Assembly (NCBI GenBank): GCA_007121565.1
Contig: SKKI01000175.1
Coordinates: 1 to 5,539, forward strand
Reading direction: 5' to 3'
DNA from: Phycisphaerae bacterium
Lineage (GTDB): Bacteria > Planctomycetota > Phycisphaerae > Sedimentisphaerales > Anaerohalosphaeraceae
DNA: 5,539 nucleotides
Made by a program: the position numbers and the translations under genes. The notes under the pieces were generated by a model that did no database searches, was not told the DNA's origin, and was given only the letters and a program-made list of their open reading frames with translations. Numbering within the stretch: the stretch's first letter is position 1; each line of letters opens with the position of its first letter. Of the stretch, positions 5,419 through 5,539 are shown one piece after another.

Positions 5419-5446
5419 CGTCCTTCGTCCATCGTCCATCGTCCAT
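5412..5446. repeat. Heptanucleotide tandem repeat, unit CGTCCAT (ATGGACG on the minus strand)
   Basis: Three identical units CGTCCAT (5426-5446) are preceded by CGTCCTT (5419-5425) and a more diverged CCTCCTT (5412-5418), giving five head-to-tail copies of 7 bp. The array fills most of the 55-base gap between the membrane-protein stop and the 97-residue protein. Copy number could vary by slippage, which would change the spacing upstream of the ribosome-binding site. Each copy with AT carries an ATG on the minus strand, in shifting frames. Confidence 0.85.
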
Positions 5447-5460
5447 CGCTGCCCTCTGCC

Positions 5461-5539
5461 CTAAAACTCCCAGCCTACACCCAAGATATGCTTGATATCG
5501 GTACTGCTCTTGCCCGGTGCCGGCCTGGCGTCATAGTCA
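5461..5539 (-). CDS. C-terminal end of a probable outer-membrane beta-barrel protein (cut by the right edge)
   Basis: Only the last 25 codons are present, ending with TAG at 5463-5461. The final residues, IKHILGVGWEF, alternate hydrophobic and polar positions and end in a terminal Phe. This is the beta-signal recognised by the BAM complex in Gram-negative outer-membrane proteins. Before it lies a Pro/Gly/Ser-rich stretch (RPAPGKSSTD) that could be the last periplasmic turn or external loop. The evidence is short but the pattern is characteristic. The particular family (porin, TonB-dependent receptor or other) cannot be told from this fragment. Confidence 0.5.
   Translation of the reverse strand, partial: DYDARPAPGKSSTDIKHILGVGWEF

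Overview
All well-supported genes in this 5.5 kb window lie on the minus strand, so they are transcribed from right to left. The content suggests a Gram-negative-type bacterium. I lean towards Planctomycetota (Phycisphaerae-like), because a bacterial topoisomerase VI A subunit sits beside an RsbU-type phosphatase, a PocR-AraC regulator and an apparent outer-membrane barrel C-terminus. That placement is an inference from gene content, not from a marker gene.

Right part (5539 to 3700). The last 25 codons of a probable outer-membrane beta-barrel protein are followed by a 97-residue protein of unknown function. Its Shine-Dalgarno sequence forms the end of a 7-bp tandem repeat. Next comes a 429-residue AraC-family regulator with a cysteine-rich PocR-type sensor domain.

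Middle (3700 to 2540). A stand-alone ferritin-like/rubrerythrin-type di-iron protein has its own candidate promoter and a Fur-box-like leader element. About 570 bases without a conventional gene follow. They hold three small minus-strand reading frames that may be real or may be remnants. One, of 29 residues, has a good ribosome-binding site and a single membrane helix. The candidate promoter and leader of the topoisomerase gene are also here.

Left part (2540 to 1). A tight pair encodes topoisomerase VI subunit A (Spo11-like, catalytic residues intact) and the YggS/PLPHP pyridoxal-phosphate homeostasis protein, 10 bases apart. After 103 bases comes the N-terminal 201 codons of a SpoIIE/RsbU-type PP2C phosphatase, which runs off the left edge. 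These three could form one operon read from the promoter near 2576-2604. No partner topoisomerase VI B gene is in the window.

No tRNA, rRNA, CRISPR array, insertion sequence or prophage structural gene was recognised. The most unusual items are the topoisomerase VI A gene without its B partner, the heptamer repeat that grades into a ribosome-binding site, and the cluster of tiny membrane-type reading frames.
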